From Archivesica marissinica (Eukaryota > Mollusca > Bivalvia > Venerida > Vesicomyidae), in assembly GCA_014843695.1 (NCBI GenBank), contig CM026400.1, positions 47,432,221-47,496,220 of the forward strand: a stretch of 64,000 bases of DNA, written 5' to 3'. Of the stretch, positions 15,201-24,789 are shown piece after piece. The position numbers were made by a program, and so were the translations under genes. Each line of letters opens with the position of its first letter. The stretch's first letter is position 1. The notes under the pieces were generated by a model. It was not told the DNA's origin and did not search any database. It saw only the letters and a program-made list of their open reading frames with translations.

Positions 15201-15362
15201 GAGATAAATGATTGTACGACAGTATTTAAAGTATTGTTTATTTACAGGATCGATGAGTTTAAGACGAGCGGGAAGGAGAGCATTTTTAAGTTGGAGCACA
15301 GACAGAAGCTGGAGATGCTGCACAACAAGTTCAGCCCATCATCAATGGAGATTGCACAATAG
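86..15362 (+). CDS. GPCPD1: GPCPD1-like glycerophosphodiester phosphodiesterase, last three exons (gene span)
   Basis: Seen: three exons (86-221, 12987-13147, 15248-15362) join in phase to give 136 residues and a TAG stop. Known: the family hydrolyses glycerophosphocholine to glycerol-3-phosphate and choline in the cytosol through a TIM-barrel GDPD domain. The fragment aligns from memory with the C-terminal end of vertebrate GPCPD1: a KQN-YP segment followed by a LTQ strand, then the 'LVLFTWGDD' strand, the 'AIIYDR' strand and a helical tail. The catalytic Glu/Asp/His residues and the N-terminal starch-binding domain would lie upstream of the window. Introns are 12.8 kb and 2.1 kb and consist almost wholly of tandem repeats and SINEs. 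The gene converges on the ADAMTS-like gene on the other strand. Family assignment is strong; distinguishing it from another GDPD paralogue is less certain. Confidence 0.85.
248..430 (+). mobile_element. tRNA-headed SINE, family C (Leu-like head)
   Basis: The head has a B-box-like GAGTTCGAACCCC preceded by a TTCGCTTCAGG anticodon-arm region resembling tRNA-Leu(CAG). The body contains CTCTCTCCCTCGTGGCGAT and ATTCCATCAGGAATGAGGTC, and the tail reads GTGATTAGTACAAGTTGTAA. The tail stops after 'GAACTTGTAA' exactly where the 23-bp satellite begins. At least six other copies lie in the window. Confidence 0.7.
428..4210 (+). repeat. 23-bp satellite, left block
   Basis: Head-to-tail units with core ATCAAGGCCCTGATAAAC followed by TATAC. 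Common variants are GGTCCTG, CACGGTCC, GCATC and shortened units lacking TATA (19 bp). About 165 copies lie in this block. Both TGA and TAA occur in the unit, so no long reading frame exists on the + strand. Variant patterns recur over kilobases, indicating higher-order duplication. Confidence 0.97.
4211..5193. mobile_element. Non-autonomous DNA transposon inserted in the satellite
   Basis: A 983-bp unique segment interrupts the 23-bp satellite. Its ends are CAGTCTTCACGAAAA on the left and, read inward from the right, CAGTCTGCGAAATT, an imperfect terminal inverted repeat. AACTAT is present on both sides (4205-4210 and 5194-5199), consistent with a 6-bp target-site duplication. Just inside the ends are GGGCAAGT and GCCCGTCGGGCA palindromic stretches. 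It contains no credible transposase frame. Six-bp duplications do not fit hAT (8 bp) or piggyBac (TTAA), so the superfamily is left open. Confidence 0.7.
4963..5098 (+). mobile_element. tRNA-like sequence with A-rich tail inside the transposon
   Basis: GGGGCCTCCGTGGTC starts a tRNA-like fold with B box GGTTCGAGTCCCGG and a matching 3' CCCC end, then a run of AATAAAA and A-rich sequence to about 5098. It has the length of a class II tRNA (extra arm), but the tail indicates retroposition. Read as a SINE or tRNA pseudogene nested in the DNA transposon rather than a working tRNA gene. Confidence 0.55.
5194..11558 (+). repeat. 23-bp satellite, right block
   Basis: Continuation of the ATCAAGGCCCTGATAAAC satellite, about 275 copies. 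A rare variant pair around 'CATCCAGGTCCTGATAACC' occurs at about 2890, 7632 and 10728; the last two are about 3.1 kb apart. A variant with 'GGTCGTGATAAAC' at about 7247 and 10340 shows the same spacing. These landmarks reveal segmental duplication inside the array. It ends in degenerate units near 11520-11558. Confidence 0.97.
11698..12977 (+). repeat. 21-bp array ending at GPCPD1 acceptor
   Basis: About 60 units of TTGTACATTTGTGTACCTG plus CA. The period is a multiple of three and few stops occur, so both strands show long artefactual reading frames rich in Cys, Thr, Val and Tyr. Some units are shortened (GTGTACTTGTGTACC). The final unit abuts the 3' splice site of the next exon, replacing a normal intron end. 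Confidence 0.95.
12987..13147 (+). CDS. GPCPD1: GPCPD1-like penultimate exon
   Basis: Acceptor TATTTTAG ends at 12986; donor AG|GTATAA at 13148. Phase 0 entry, 53 codons plus two bases (AG of a split Arg). It begins GVNAMSELLLKD, contains DSDLVLFTWGDDNN and ends VDAIIYD. The WGDD strand and the I-YDR ending match GPCPD1 well. The last 17 bases of this exon (13131-13147) are the start of the 46-bp minisatellite that fills the following intron. Confidence 0.9.
13131..14440 (+). repeat. 46-bp minisatellite built from the exon end and 5' splice site
   Basis: About 28 copies. Each carries GCAATCATATATGACAG, identical to the last 17 coding bases of the exon, followed by donor GTATAATAC, a spacer (TGCACTGAATGTC or ACACACAACGTC) and TAATAAT. 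The first copy is the real exon-intron junction. Every later copy is a potential decoy 5' splice site. One copy at about 13826 has a partial internal duplication. Confidence 0.97.
14449..14517. repeat. Inverted repeat of SINE tail
   Basis: GATTAATATAAGTTGTAAGA at the left is mirrored by TCTTACAACTTATATTAATC at the right around a loop containing AGCTCGATTGAG. It is two opposed copies of the family C tail and can form a hairpin of about 28 bp. Confidence 0.85.
14490..14800 (-). mobile_element. SINE family C copy with nested insertion
   Basis: Read on the minus strand: a head with GAACCC/GAGCCCCGC-type B box and CGCTTCAGGTGCG arm, body, then tail at 14490. It is interrupted at 14543-14639 by another SINE fragment. 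The gap is flanked by ATTCTTGATGGA at 14531-14542 and 14640-14651, a 12-bp target duplication of family C body sequence. Confidence 0.8.
14543..14639 (+). mobile_element. Nested 5'-truncated SINE (family F tail)
   Basis: GCCTGCCCAGGAAAGGTGTT, then AAGTAAACTGCCCG, matches the 3' parts of family F copies near 36.8 kb and 54.6 kb. The 12-bp direct repeats on both sides support insertion by target-primed retrotransposition into the older family C copy. Confidence 0.7.
14937..15185. repeat. Two-copy local duplication near intron end
   Basis: CTGGATTTTGAAGTCAAATG occurs at about 15043 and 15160, each preceded by TGTACCCCACA, AACACTTGT, TTCTACTTGA and GTAGAGTTTTCG in the same order. A roughly 115-bp segment is duplicated and diverged. 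The intron ends at 15247. Confidence 0.75.
15248..15362 (+). CDS. GPCPD1: GPCPD1-like terminal coding exon
   Basis: Acceptor TTTATTTACAG ends at 15247. One base completes the Arg codon, then 37 codons and TAG at 15360-15362. It reads IDEFKTSGKESIFKLEHR, then a KLEMLHNKF helix and ends SSMEIAQ. The charged helical tail corresponds to the poorly conserved C-terminal end of GPCPD1. An 18-bp repeat starts on the last two codons. Confidence 0.85.
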
Positions 15363-15640
15363 TTCTGGCCTAGACAATAGTTCTGGCCTAGACAATAGTT
15401 CTGGCCTAGACAATAGTTCTGGCTAAGACCATAGTTCTGGCTAAGACAGTAGTCCTGGCTAAGACAATAGTTCTGGCCTAGACAATAGTTCTGGCCTAGA
15501 CAATAGTTCTGGCCTAGACAATAGTTCTGGCTAAGACAATAGTTCTGGCCTAGACAATAGTTCTGGCCTAGACAATAATTCTACAATAGTTCTGGCTAAG
15601 ACAATAGTTCTGGAAGACAATAGTTCTGGCTAAGAGTGAA
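15353..15640 (+). repeat. 18-bp array starting on the stop codon
   Basis: About 15 copies of ACAATAGTTCTGGCCTAG with CTAAGA variants. The first copy overlaps the terminal Gln-stop codons of the GPCPD1 exon. The period is divisible by three, so nearly every unit repeats the TAG in the same frame. Confidence 0.93.
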
Positions 15641-15807
15641 ACCACAAATGATTTTGGAGCTATGAGAACTAGCCTGGAACACGCGCTGAGTTAATCGAAC
15701 ATTTAATTGGTTACTTACGATGCCACAGGTTTCCACATGTAACAGATTTGAATCTAGCAGCTATATCGATCTAATATGCATTCACTTACTGTTGAGATTT
15801 ATTAGCG

Positions 15808-16650
15808 CTGATTGACCATCCCGTTATATTGCTGCGGATGGGATTGGCTATCCCGTTATATTGCTGCGGATGGGATTGGCCATCCCGTTATATTGCTGCG
15901 GATGGGATTGGCTATCCCGTTATATTGCTGCGAATGGGATTGGCTATCCCGTTATATTGCTGCGGATGGGATTGGCCATCCCGTTATATTGCTGCGGATG
16001 GGATTGGCCATCCCGTTACATTGCTGCGGATGGGATTGGCCATCCCGTTATATTGCTGCGGATGGGATTGGCCATCCCGTTACATTGCTGCGGATGGGAT
16101 TGGCCATCCCGTTACATAGCCCCTGATGAGATTGACCATTCCGTTACATAGCCCCTGATGAGATTGACCATCCCGTTACATAGCCCCCGATGATACTAGT
16201 TGGCCATCCCGTTACATAGCCCCCGATGAGATTGACCATTCCGTTACATAGCCCCTGATGAGATTGGCCATCCCGTTACATAGCCCCTGATGAGATTGGC
16301 CATCCCGTTACATAGCCCCTGATGAGATTGGCCATCCCGTTACATTGCCGCCGATGAGATTGACCATCCCGTTACATTGCCGCCGATGAGATTGGCCATC
16401 CCGTTACATTGCCGCCGATGAGATTGACCATCCCGTTACATTGCCGCCGATGAGATTGGCCATCCCGTTACATTGCCGCCGATGAGATTGACCATCCCGT
16501 TACATTGCCGCCGATGAGATTGGCCATCCCGTTACATTGCCGCCGATGAGATTGGCCATCTGTTACATAGCCCCTGATGAGATTGGCCATCCCGTTACAT
16601 AGCCCCTGATGAGATTGACCATTCCGTTACATTGCCCCCGATGATACTAG
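15808..16650 (+). repeat. 32-bp array downstream of GPCPD1
   Basis: About 26 copies with core GGGATTGGCCATCCCGTTA. Early units continue TATTGCTGCGGAT; later units use CATAGCCCCTGATGA or CATTGCCGCCGATGA. The segment GGGAT-TGGCC-ATCCC can fold into a short hairpin in the early units. It probably lies in the 3' UTR or just beyond. Confidence 0.95.
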
Positions 16651-17261
16651 TTGTTGAGTGTGCTCTGCTATTTGCTCGATATTAGTTCCTTTTTTGTTTT
16701 CCTTTCATTCCTTAGTTTATTATTAGTTCTATATTATTTTGTTAATTATTAACCATTTTACTCTTTATGTAGTACTTGAATGTTGTAGATCGGTGATTCT
16801 TGGAAAGTTGCTCAAATGAGAGCGCCTGTGTACGATTTCCAACCGTAGCAGAAAAATGTCATCTGTTCAGTTTTCGCATAATTGGTGTTGTGTCTCTGTA
16901 TTTTTCCAGATGTGTATAAAACATGTATAATTGCAAGGATCATTCTAGAGGGCGATGTGGGCGAAATTGTCGCCATAGGGACCCTGACGTCGCCCTCTGG
17001 GGGGCCCCCCCACTTCTCCCTAAAAAAAATAAAAAAATATTGTTTGGTTTTTACGATTTTCCAACAAAATTTTGTCTAGTAAGATACACTGGCCCATTAT
17101 AAAGCTCTCCTTCTATTCAAATGTTGTATTTAATGGTTGTACTTTGCATTTTAACCCTATTTTGCAGAAGTATATTAAAGAACACCATTTAAGGAAGCGA
17201 TCACGCGCTTTCTCACTTCTCCCAAAATTCTGACCTAGAATGAACCCTGAATTGTTTGTTA
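16651..17261. other. Unannotated spacer
   Basis: AT-rich sequence with a GGGGGGCCCCCCC tract at about 17000 followed by A-rich sequence. A plus-strand ATTAAA at about 17174 could be a polyadenylation signal for the GPCPD1-like gene, but nothing else supports it. No gene seen. Confidence 0.4.
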
Positions 17262-17487
17262 TTAACCCTTTCAACACCACAGACCTCTAAATAGGCTTAC
17301 AAAAAGTGTAGATCCAGATGAGCCGTCTCATCAGGATCTGCACTTTTTGTCAGTGATATGATTATTTTTAGACAAAATTACCCATTTTGATAAATGAACT
17401 TGTCCAAATGTGATTTTCTGATTCATTTATTGGTTTATGAATATCATGGACCAGTCCATGTCAGTTACTTGGTGTTGAATGGGTTAA
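17262..17487. mobile_element. piggyBac-type MITE (TTAA-flanked)
   Basis: Ends TTAACCCTTTCAACACCA and, inverted from the right, TTAACCCATTCAACACCA. With TTAA as the target site the element begins CCC and ends GGG, as piggyBac-derived elements do. An internal hairpin pairs ACAAAAAGTG-AGATCC-GATGAG with its complement across CCGT. A degraded second copy lies at 22848-23050. Confidence 0.7.
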
Positions 17488-17555
17488 GTAATGAATACGA
17501 TACCAATTTGTGAAGAAATGAGCGTAAAAGATATTGACGTAATTCGAATTTCTTA

Positions 17556-17705
17556 CCTGTACCACAGGCACCAGACACAAAAAAAAAATTTTAATTTTTT
17601 TTTGGCCTATGGTCATATAGTAAGTAATATATAATAAAGGCAATATTATATATTACTTACTATATGACCATAGGCCAAAAATAAAAATTTGTGCCTGTGA
17701 CCTGT
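17556..17705. repeat. Long inverted repeat (hairpin element)
   Basis: GGCCTATGGTCATATAGTAA at about 17605 pairs with its complement ending at about 17680 around a short AAAGGCA loop. The pairing continues outward through A/T runs to ACAGGCACCAGACAC versus GTGCCTGTGAC. Arms are about 70 bp, typical of a small foldback MITE. Confidence 0.75.
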
Positions 17706-17849
17706 ACTGTACGTATTGTACCGTGTTTGTATTGCAATATGTTGGTGTACCGGTATACCGCACCAGCCCGAAATAATATATACCACAGCAGCTTGAAATA
17801 TTATCCATATGACACCCATAACCTTGTACCTCTATCCTAGGACCCCTTC

Positions 17850-18690
17850 TCCCCCACCCCCATAATATAAAAATATAGGAGGGTGTTTCTAGGATAGAGG
17901 TACACGGCTGGCTTTGAGGGTGGTTCTAGGATAGAGGTACACGGCTGGCTTTGAGGGTGGTTCTAGGATAAAGGTACACGGCTTTGAGGGTGGTTCTAGG
18001 ATAACGGTACACGGCTTTGAGGGGGTTTAGAGGATAGAGGTACACGGCTGGCTTTGAGGGTGGTTCTAGGATAACGGTACACGGCTTTGAGGGGGTTTAG
18101 AGGATAGAGGTACACGGCTGGCTTTGAGGGTGGTTCTAGGATAAAGGTACACGGCTTTGAGGGTGGTTCTAGGATAAAGGTACACAGCTTTGAGGGTGGT
18201 TCTAGGATAAAGGTACACGGCTTTGAGGGTGGTTCTAGGATAAAGGTACACAGCTTTGAGGGTGGTTCTAGGATAAAGGTACACGGCTTTGAGGGTGGTT
18301 CTAGGATAAAGGTACACAGCTTTAAGGGTGGTTCTAGGATAAAGGTACACGGCTTTGAGGGGGTTTAGAGGATAGAGGTACACGGCTTTGATGGGGTTTC
18401 TAGGATAAAGGTACACGGCTTTGATGGGGTTTCTAGGATAAAGGTACATGGCTTTGATGGGGTTTCTAGGATAAAGGTACATGGCTTTGATGGGGTTTCT
18501 AGAATAAAGGTACATGGCTTTGGGGGTGGTTCTAGGATAAAGGTACACGGCTTTGAGGGGGTTTAGAGGATAGAGTTACACGGCTTTGAGGGGGTTTCGA
18601 GGATAAAGGTACACGGCTTTGATGGGGTTTCAAGGGTATAGGTACATGGCATTGAGGGTGTTTCTAGGATAAAGGTACACGGCTTTTCCT
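17850..18690 (+). repeat. 33-bp array
   Basis: About 25 units of CTAGGATAAAGGTACACGGC followed by TTTGAGGGTGGTT, with GGGGTTTAGAGGATAGAGG variants. The period gives long minus-strand frames of low complexity (repeating MYLYPRNPIKA), which are not genes. Confidence 0.95.
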
Positions 18691-19074
18691 TCCTTATGGA
18701 TACAATTTCAAGCTCCTGTGAATATTCTCGCATCAAGTGATCATTTCGAGCAAACAAAATTCTCATTTCTCTTATATTTTACTCAATCTTTAGATGTACA
18801 CTGGATGTGACAATTTGTGCACATCTGTTGTACAGAGTGAAGTTAGTTAAAGTTGTTGTCACAAAATGACGCTATTTTTAGAAGGTTGGAAATCACTTGG
18901 CAGCGCCTATGTCTTTAATAATTTATTTGTTGATTTATTTATTTCGCTTGTTACTATGTGATTATGTGGTGGTGGGTGGGGGATCATGTTTCTCTGAAAT
19001 TATATTTTTGTTAGTATTGCAATTAGTGTATTGACAGAGGCCAACAAACACCACACATTTTGTTAATTTCCGTC
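18691..19074. other. Spacer without recognisable feature
   Basis: AT-rich, with one GTGGTGGTGGGTGGGGG run at about 18970. I see no coding, repeat or RNA signal. Confidence 0.4.
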
Positions 19075-20060
19075 AATGAGTGGGTGGAGGGAGGGGTAAC
19101 GTTGCCTCTAGGGTGGGTGGAGGGAGGGGTGATGTTGCCTCTGTGGGATGACATTGCCTCTAGGGTGGGTGGAGGGAGGGGTGATGTTGCCTCTAGGGTG
19201 GGTGGAAGGAGGGGTCACATTGCCTCTATGGGGTAACATTGCCTCTAGGGTGGGTGGAAGGAGGGGTGACGTTGCCTCTAGGGTGGGTGGAAGGAGGGGT
19301 GACATTGCCTCTGTGGGGTAGCATTTCCTCTAGGGTGGGTGGAAGGAGGGGTGACATTGCCTCTGTGGGGTAACATTTCTCTAGGGTGGGTGGAAGGAGG
19401 GGTGACATTGCCTCTGTGGGGTAACATTGCCTCTAGGGTGGGTGGAAGGAGGGATGATGTTGCCTCTAGGGTGGGTGGAAGGAGGGATGACGTTGCCTCT
19501 AGGGTGGGTGGAAGGAGGGGTGACGTTGCCTCTAGGGTGGGTGGAAGGAGGGGTGACATTGCCTCTGTGGGGTAGCATTTCCTCTAGGGTGGGTGGAAGG
19601 AGGGGTGACATTGCCTCTGTGGGGTAACATTTCCTCTAGGGTGGGTGGAAGGAGGGGTGACATTGCCTCTGTGGGGTAACATTGCCTCTAGGGTGGGTGG
19701 AAGGAGGGGTGACATTGCCTCTGTGGGGTAACATTTCCTCTAGGGTGGGTGGAAGGAGGGATGACGTTGCCTCTAGGGTATGTGAAGGGTTCAGGTGATG
19801 TTGCCTCTGTGGGGTAACATTGCCTCTAGGGTGGGTGGAAGGAGGGGTGATGTAGCCTCTAGGGTGGGTGGAGGGAGGGGTGACGTTGCCTCTAGGGTGG
19901 GTGGAGGGGTGATGTTGCCTCTAGGGTGGGTGGAAGGAGGGGTGACGTTGCCTCTAGGGTGTGTGAAGGGTTTGGGTGATGTTGCCTCTAGGGTATGTGA
20001 AGGGTTCGGGTGATGTTGCCTCTAGGGTGGGTGGAAGGAGTGGTGACATTGCCTCTAGAT
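19075..20060 (+). repeat. 33-bp G-rich array
   Basis: Units of GGTGGGTGGAAGGAGGGG followed by TGACGTTGCCTCTA, interleaved with a 22-bp variant containing TGTGGGGTAACATTGCC. Each unit has several G-runs on the plus strand (GGGTGGGTGG...GGAGGGG), so G-quadruplex formation is plausible. About 30 copies. Confidence 0.93.
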
Positions 20061-20084
20061 CTGCCAGTGCTATATGCCAAGGTC

Positions 20085-21805
20085 TATAGCTAGCTGGAGC
20101 AGTGTACATGGGCCTAAGAAGGCCTTATGTATTGTGTGATACCGGTATATATCTGGAGCAGTGTACGTGGGCCTAAGAAGGCCTTATGCATTGTGTGATA
20201 CTGGTATATATCTGGAGCAGTGTACGTGGGCCTAAGAAGGCCTTATGCATTGTGTGATACCGGTATATATCTGGAGCAGTGTATGTGGGCCTAAGAAGAC
20301 CTTATGTATTGTGTGATACCGGTATATATCTGGAGCAGTGTATGTGGGCCTAAGAAGGCCTTATGTATTGTGCGATACCGGTATATATCTGGAGCAGTGT
20401 ACGTGGGCCTGCATTGTGCGATACCGGTATATATCTGGAGCAGTGTACGTGGGCCTAAGAAGGCCTTATGTATTGTGTGATACCGGTATATATCTGGAGC
20501 AGTGTACGTGGGCCTAAGAAGGCCTTATGTATTGTGTGATACCGGTATATATCTGGAGCAGTGTACGTGGGCCTGCATTGTGCGATACCGGTATATATCT
20601 GGAGCAGTGTATGTGGGCCTAAGAAGACCTTATGTATTGTGTGATACTGGTATATATCTGGAGCAGTGTACGTGGGCCTGCATTGTGCGATACCGGTATA
20701 TATCTGGAGCAGTGTACGTGGGCCTAAGAAGACCTTATGTATTGTGTGATACCGGTATATATCTGGAGCAGTGTACGTGGGCCTGCATTGTGCGATACCG
20801 GTATATATCTGGAGCAGTGTACGTGGGCCTAAGAAGACCGTATGTATTGTGTGATACCAGTATATATCTGGAGCAGTGTACGTGGGCCTAAGAAGATCTT
20901 ATGTATTGTGTGGTACCGGTATATATCTGGAGCAGTGTACGTGGGCCTAAGAAGACCTTATGTATTGTGTGATACCGGTATATATCTGGAGCAGTGTACG
21001 TGGGCCTAAGAAGGCCTTATGTATTGTGTGATACCGGTATATATCTGGAGCAGTGTACGTGGGCCTGCATTGTGCGATAACGGTATATATCTGGAGCAGT
21101 GTACGTGGGCCTGCATTGTGCGATACCGGTATATATCTGGAGCAGTGTACGTGGGCCTTAGAAGGCCTTGTGCATTGTGTGATACCGGTATATATCTGGA
21201 GCAGTGTACATGGGTCTTAGAAGGCCTTGTGCATTGTGTGATACCGGTATATATCTGGAGCAGTGTACGTGGGCCTAAGAAGGCCTTATGTATTGTGTGA
21301 TACCGGTATATATCTGGAGCAGTGTACGTGGGCCTAAGAAGGCCTTATGTATTGTGTGATACCGGTATATATCTGGAGCAGTGTACGTGGGCCTAAGAAG
21401 GCCTTTGTATTGTGTGATACCGGTATATATCTGGAGCAGTGTACGTGGGCCTAAGAAGACCTTTGTATTGTGTGATACCGGTATATATCTGGAGCAGTGT
21501 ACGTGGGCCTAAGAAGGCCTTTGTATTGTGTGATACCGGTATATATCTGGAGCAGTGTACGTGGGCCTAAGAAGGCCTTTGTATTGTGTGATACCGATAT
21601 ATATCTGGAGCAGTGTACGTGGGCCTAAGAAGGCCTTATGTATTGTGTGATACCGGTATATATCTGGAGCAGTGTACGTGGGCCTAAGAAGGCCTTTGTA
21701 TTGTGTGATACCGGTATATATCTGGAGCAGTGTACGTGGGCCTGCATTGTGCGATACCGGTATATATCTGGAGCAGTGTACGTGGGCCTAAGAAGACCTT
21801 ATGCT
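20085..21805 (+). repeat. 59-bp array with 43-bp deletion variant
   Basis: Units of TATATCTGGAGCAGTGTACG, then TGGGCCTAAGAAGGCCTTAT and GTATTGTGTGATACCGG. A shorter class lacks TAAGAAGGCCTTATGT and joins GGGCCT to GCATTGTGCG. The missing part includes an inverted repeat (GGCCTAAGAAGGCC), a likely deletion hotspot. About 31 units. Confidence 0.95.
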
Positions 21806-22389
21806 TTCAATATTTTATTCGTTTTACGTGTCCCATTACACCACCAGTCACTTGAATCTTGTATTTAATTTTCTAAACAATATAATTATCAATATGTATT
21901 ATAATGTATTGCTCAGTTTAACGGCGTTGCACCGGTGAAATGTATTTAATTTTATTTCAAATATTTTTATGTATTCCGGTATGTAAAGTGACGTTAGATA
22001 AGTTTCGTTAACAACAAATGGCAAACAAGCAGATGCTAACCATATTTATCCTATCAAATGATATGCTATTTTGTCCGTGGCTATTACAGACAGCGATGTA
22101 AAAGAACATTATTGTGATATTTGTCACCAGTGCCCGAGGTTATAACACTTCTCAGATCTCAAATGATTTGATTGGTTGATTCTGAGTATTACTGTCAGCT
22201 GAACCAAGCGGAAGCTTGAGATAGGAGAAAAGTTTTATAACCTCCAGGCCTTTTTTGACGAAGATTGTTTTGTATTCCTACTTGTGTTACTTCCGCTAGC
22301 CAGAAGGTTAGCGTCGTCAATGGAAACAAGTTGAGCACTGCCCCCCCAGCGGGATTTTTACCATATTTGTTACTTTTAGATACTTGTTT
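21806..22389. other. Spacer
   Basis: AT-rich sequence, no array and no supported reading frame. A CCCCCCCAGCGGG tract near 22340 precedes the SINE copy. Confidence 0.35.
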
Positions 22390-22605
22390 TATTTATTTTA
22401 CGATTGCGAAACAAGTTTTAACAGCTTATATTAATCAGTCTTGTTGGCGCGAATGAAAGCTTATATGTGGGAAGAAACTGGAGTACCCGGAGAAAACCCA
22501 CCTGTTCGATCTGGTGACCACTGTACCATCTCACATACGAGGATCGAACCTGGGTTGCATTGGTGAGAAGCGAATGCGCTAACCACTGAGCTAATCGGAC
22601 AGCCC
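22390..22605 (-). mobile_element. SINE family D copy
   Basis: Read on the minus strand: tRNA-like head TCCGATTAGCTCAGTGGTTA with A box and CAGGTTCGATCCTCG B box. The body has GGTGGGTTTTCTCCGGGTAC and the tail GATTAATATAAGCTGTTAAA followed by a T-rich end on the plus strand. The tail is shared with family C although heads differ. Confidence 0.8.
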
Positions 22606-22847
22606 TTGTTTTATTATGCATCCAGATTGACAGGTCAGTTTTAGGGTTCATGTAATTAATATTGTTGTCATGTACAATAACACTTGTCCATAAATGTGTA
22701 AGACTTGTATCAGGAAAGTGCACACTATGTATAAATACAATTATATATGTAAAATGCACAGAGAATATTCAACAAGAAACAGTATTTGCTTTTCTATTAC
22801 CTCCCTTGACAGGTAATATCTGATTTACTCAATACTGGCCCCTGAAT

Positions 22848-23050
22848 ACTCTTTCAACACAACATACCTCTTAAATAGGCTTACAAAAAGTGTAGATCCA
22901 GATGAGCTGGGCCGTCTCATCAGGATCTGCACTTTTTGTCAGTAATACTATTTTTAGATAAAAATTACCCATTTTGATAAATGAACTGGTCCAAATGTAA
23001 TTTTCTTATTAATTTATTGGTCTAAAAATAACATGCTCCATGTCAGTTAC
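22848..23050. mobile_element. Degraded copy of the TTAA MITE
   Basis: Same internal order as 17262-17487: CTCTTTCAACAC, AAATAGGCTTACAAAAAGTG, the GATGAG/CTCATC hairpin, CCCATTTTGATAAATGAAC and CATGTCAGTTACTTG. The terminal inverted repeats are eroded. Confidence 0.75.
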
Positions 23051-23267
23051 TTGTATATTAATATTAAAGCTGTATTCCTGGAAAAATTGATCATCTCAAT
23101 TTCTGAGAAAATATGTATCATTCATCTGTTGGGTTTATTCTAGAGTGGGAAAAAGGGCAGGGTGGGTCAGAAAAGATGCAGGGTGCATTTTGAGCTACGA
23201 TGAGATGTGGGAACATGTATTTTGGGTTAGTTCCTAGAATACGTTGCTAAATTATGGTGATTAAACT

Positions 23268-23480
23268 TTATTTATTTTACAACTATTGCGAAGTAAGTTT
23301 TAACAACTTATATTAATCACTCTCGTTGGCGTGGATGAAAGCGTATATGTGGTTATTCGTGTGGGGGGAAACCGGAGAAAACCCACCTGTCCGATCTGGC
23401 GACCACCGTACCATCTCTCATACTACCAATTCCGAGGATGCATTGGTGAGAAGCGAGCACGCTAATCGGACAGCTTTTGA
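23268..23480 (-). mobile_element. SINE family D copy
   Basis: Minus-strand copy with head remnant GCTGTCCGATTAGCG, body TGGGTTTTCTCCGGTTTCC and tail AGTGATTAATATAAGTTG. The head carries small deletions relative to the 22.4-kb copy. Confidence 0.75.
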
Positions 23481-23599
23481 TTGATCAGTTGTATATGTCT
23501 GCCCGACCGAAGGACCTGTTGAGTCGTATATATTTATATATATATAAAATACCAACAAAAATGCCCCCGAAGAAGGCAAATAAAGTCATATGCCCAAGA

Positions 23600-24110
23600 C
23601 GAGTGAGCCAATCTTATTAAGCAGCCAATTTCCAGATTTCCAATATGTTGTTTTATTATACCGCTGCACTCTATTAAGCAGTCAATTTCCAGATTTCCAA
23701 TATGTTGTTTTATTGTACATCTGCCCTCTATTAAGCAGCCAATCTTATTAAGCAGCCAATTTCCAATATGTTGTTTTATTATACATCTGCCCTCTATTAA
23801 GCAGCCAATTTCCAATATGTTGTTTTATTGTACATCTGCACTCTATTAAGCAGCCAATCTTATTAAGCAGCCAATTTCCAATATGTTGTTTTATTATACA
23901 TCTGCACTCTATTAAGCAGCCAATTTCCAGCTTTCCAATATGTTGGTTTATTGTACATCTGCACTCTATTAAGCAGCCACTTTCCAGATTTCCAATATGT
24001 TGTTTGATTATACATCTGCCCTCTATTAAGCAGCCACCTGTGTTAAACAGCCAATTCCTGTGATTCCTTTGGATGGCTGCTTAAAACTGGTTTGACTAGT
24101 TCGATAAAAG
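23600..24110. mobile_element. MITE with internally amplified core
   Basis: Repeated TCTATTAAGCAGCCAATTTC, CAATATGTTGTTTTATTATA, CATCTGCCC units (about 50-60 bp, eight or so). The right end GCTTAAAACTGGTTTGACTA matches the end of the compact element at 59886-60070, where ends read inward as AGTCAAACCTGT. The internal segment therefore amplified in tandem here. Confidence 0.6.
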
Positions 24111-24789
24111 CATAACAGATACAATGGAAATTTCTACATAATGTCATTTTTACGGAATATAAATTTGGTTTAATGTGTGTTTCAAACGGACTATGTATTA
24201 TGTGCTGAAAAATATAGGGCTGGCTATGCTTGTGATCAGTGATCTGGCACGACTTCTCGAACTTACAGGAAACTTTATTTTAATGAGATAGCATTTTATT
24301 AATACCATTATCTTTATAGTTGAGGCATTTTAGAAAATTTCCTAACCATCTGTGAAAAATTTGCTTACCAATACTTCACCAATGTGTTCATATAGGTGTA
24401 TACTAACACCTTTCATTCAATTTATTCCAACCCAAATCCTTGTGGAAAATTCTGGGGAGTTGATCAAATCGGACGAAAAATAACGCCTGTGAGAAAAATA
24501 GAAATTTGCCAATATTACCTTGTGGGATGTCTGGGGGTGCTGAATCAATTCCAACCATTAGTTTTGAGGAAAAAGTGACTCCCTGAACATACAAAAAATA
24601 TACGCCTACTTTTCGCATGTGCCAAAACCCCGTACTATTAGTATTTTTATATGGATGTCTATGGTGGGGTTTTTAGGGTGCTGAATTGATTCCAATCATT
24701 TAATTTGGGCTAAAGCCACTACAGACAACCATTGTACAAAACACTGCAACATTAATGTTCAATGGGATGGAAGTAATAGTTTCCACCTC
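24111..24789. other. Unassigned moderately repetitive sequence
   Basis: GGGTGCTGAAT-ATTCCAA motifs occur twice (about 24535 and 24678) with similar flanks, so this looks like an old internal duplication or transposon remnant. No gene is supported. Confidence 0.35.
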
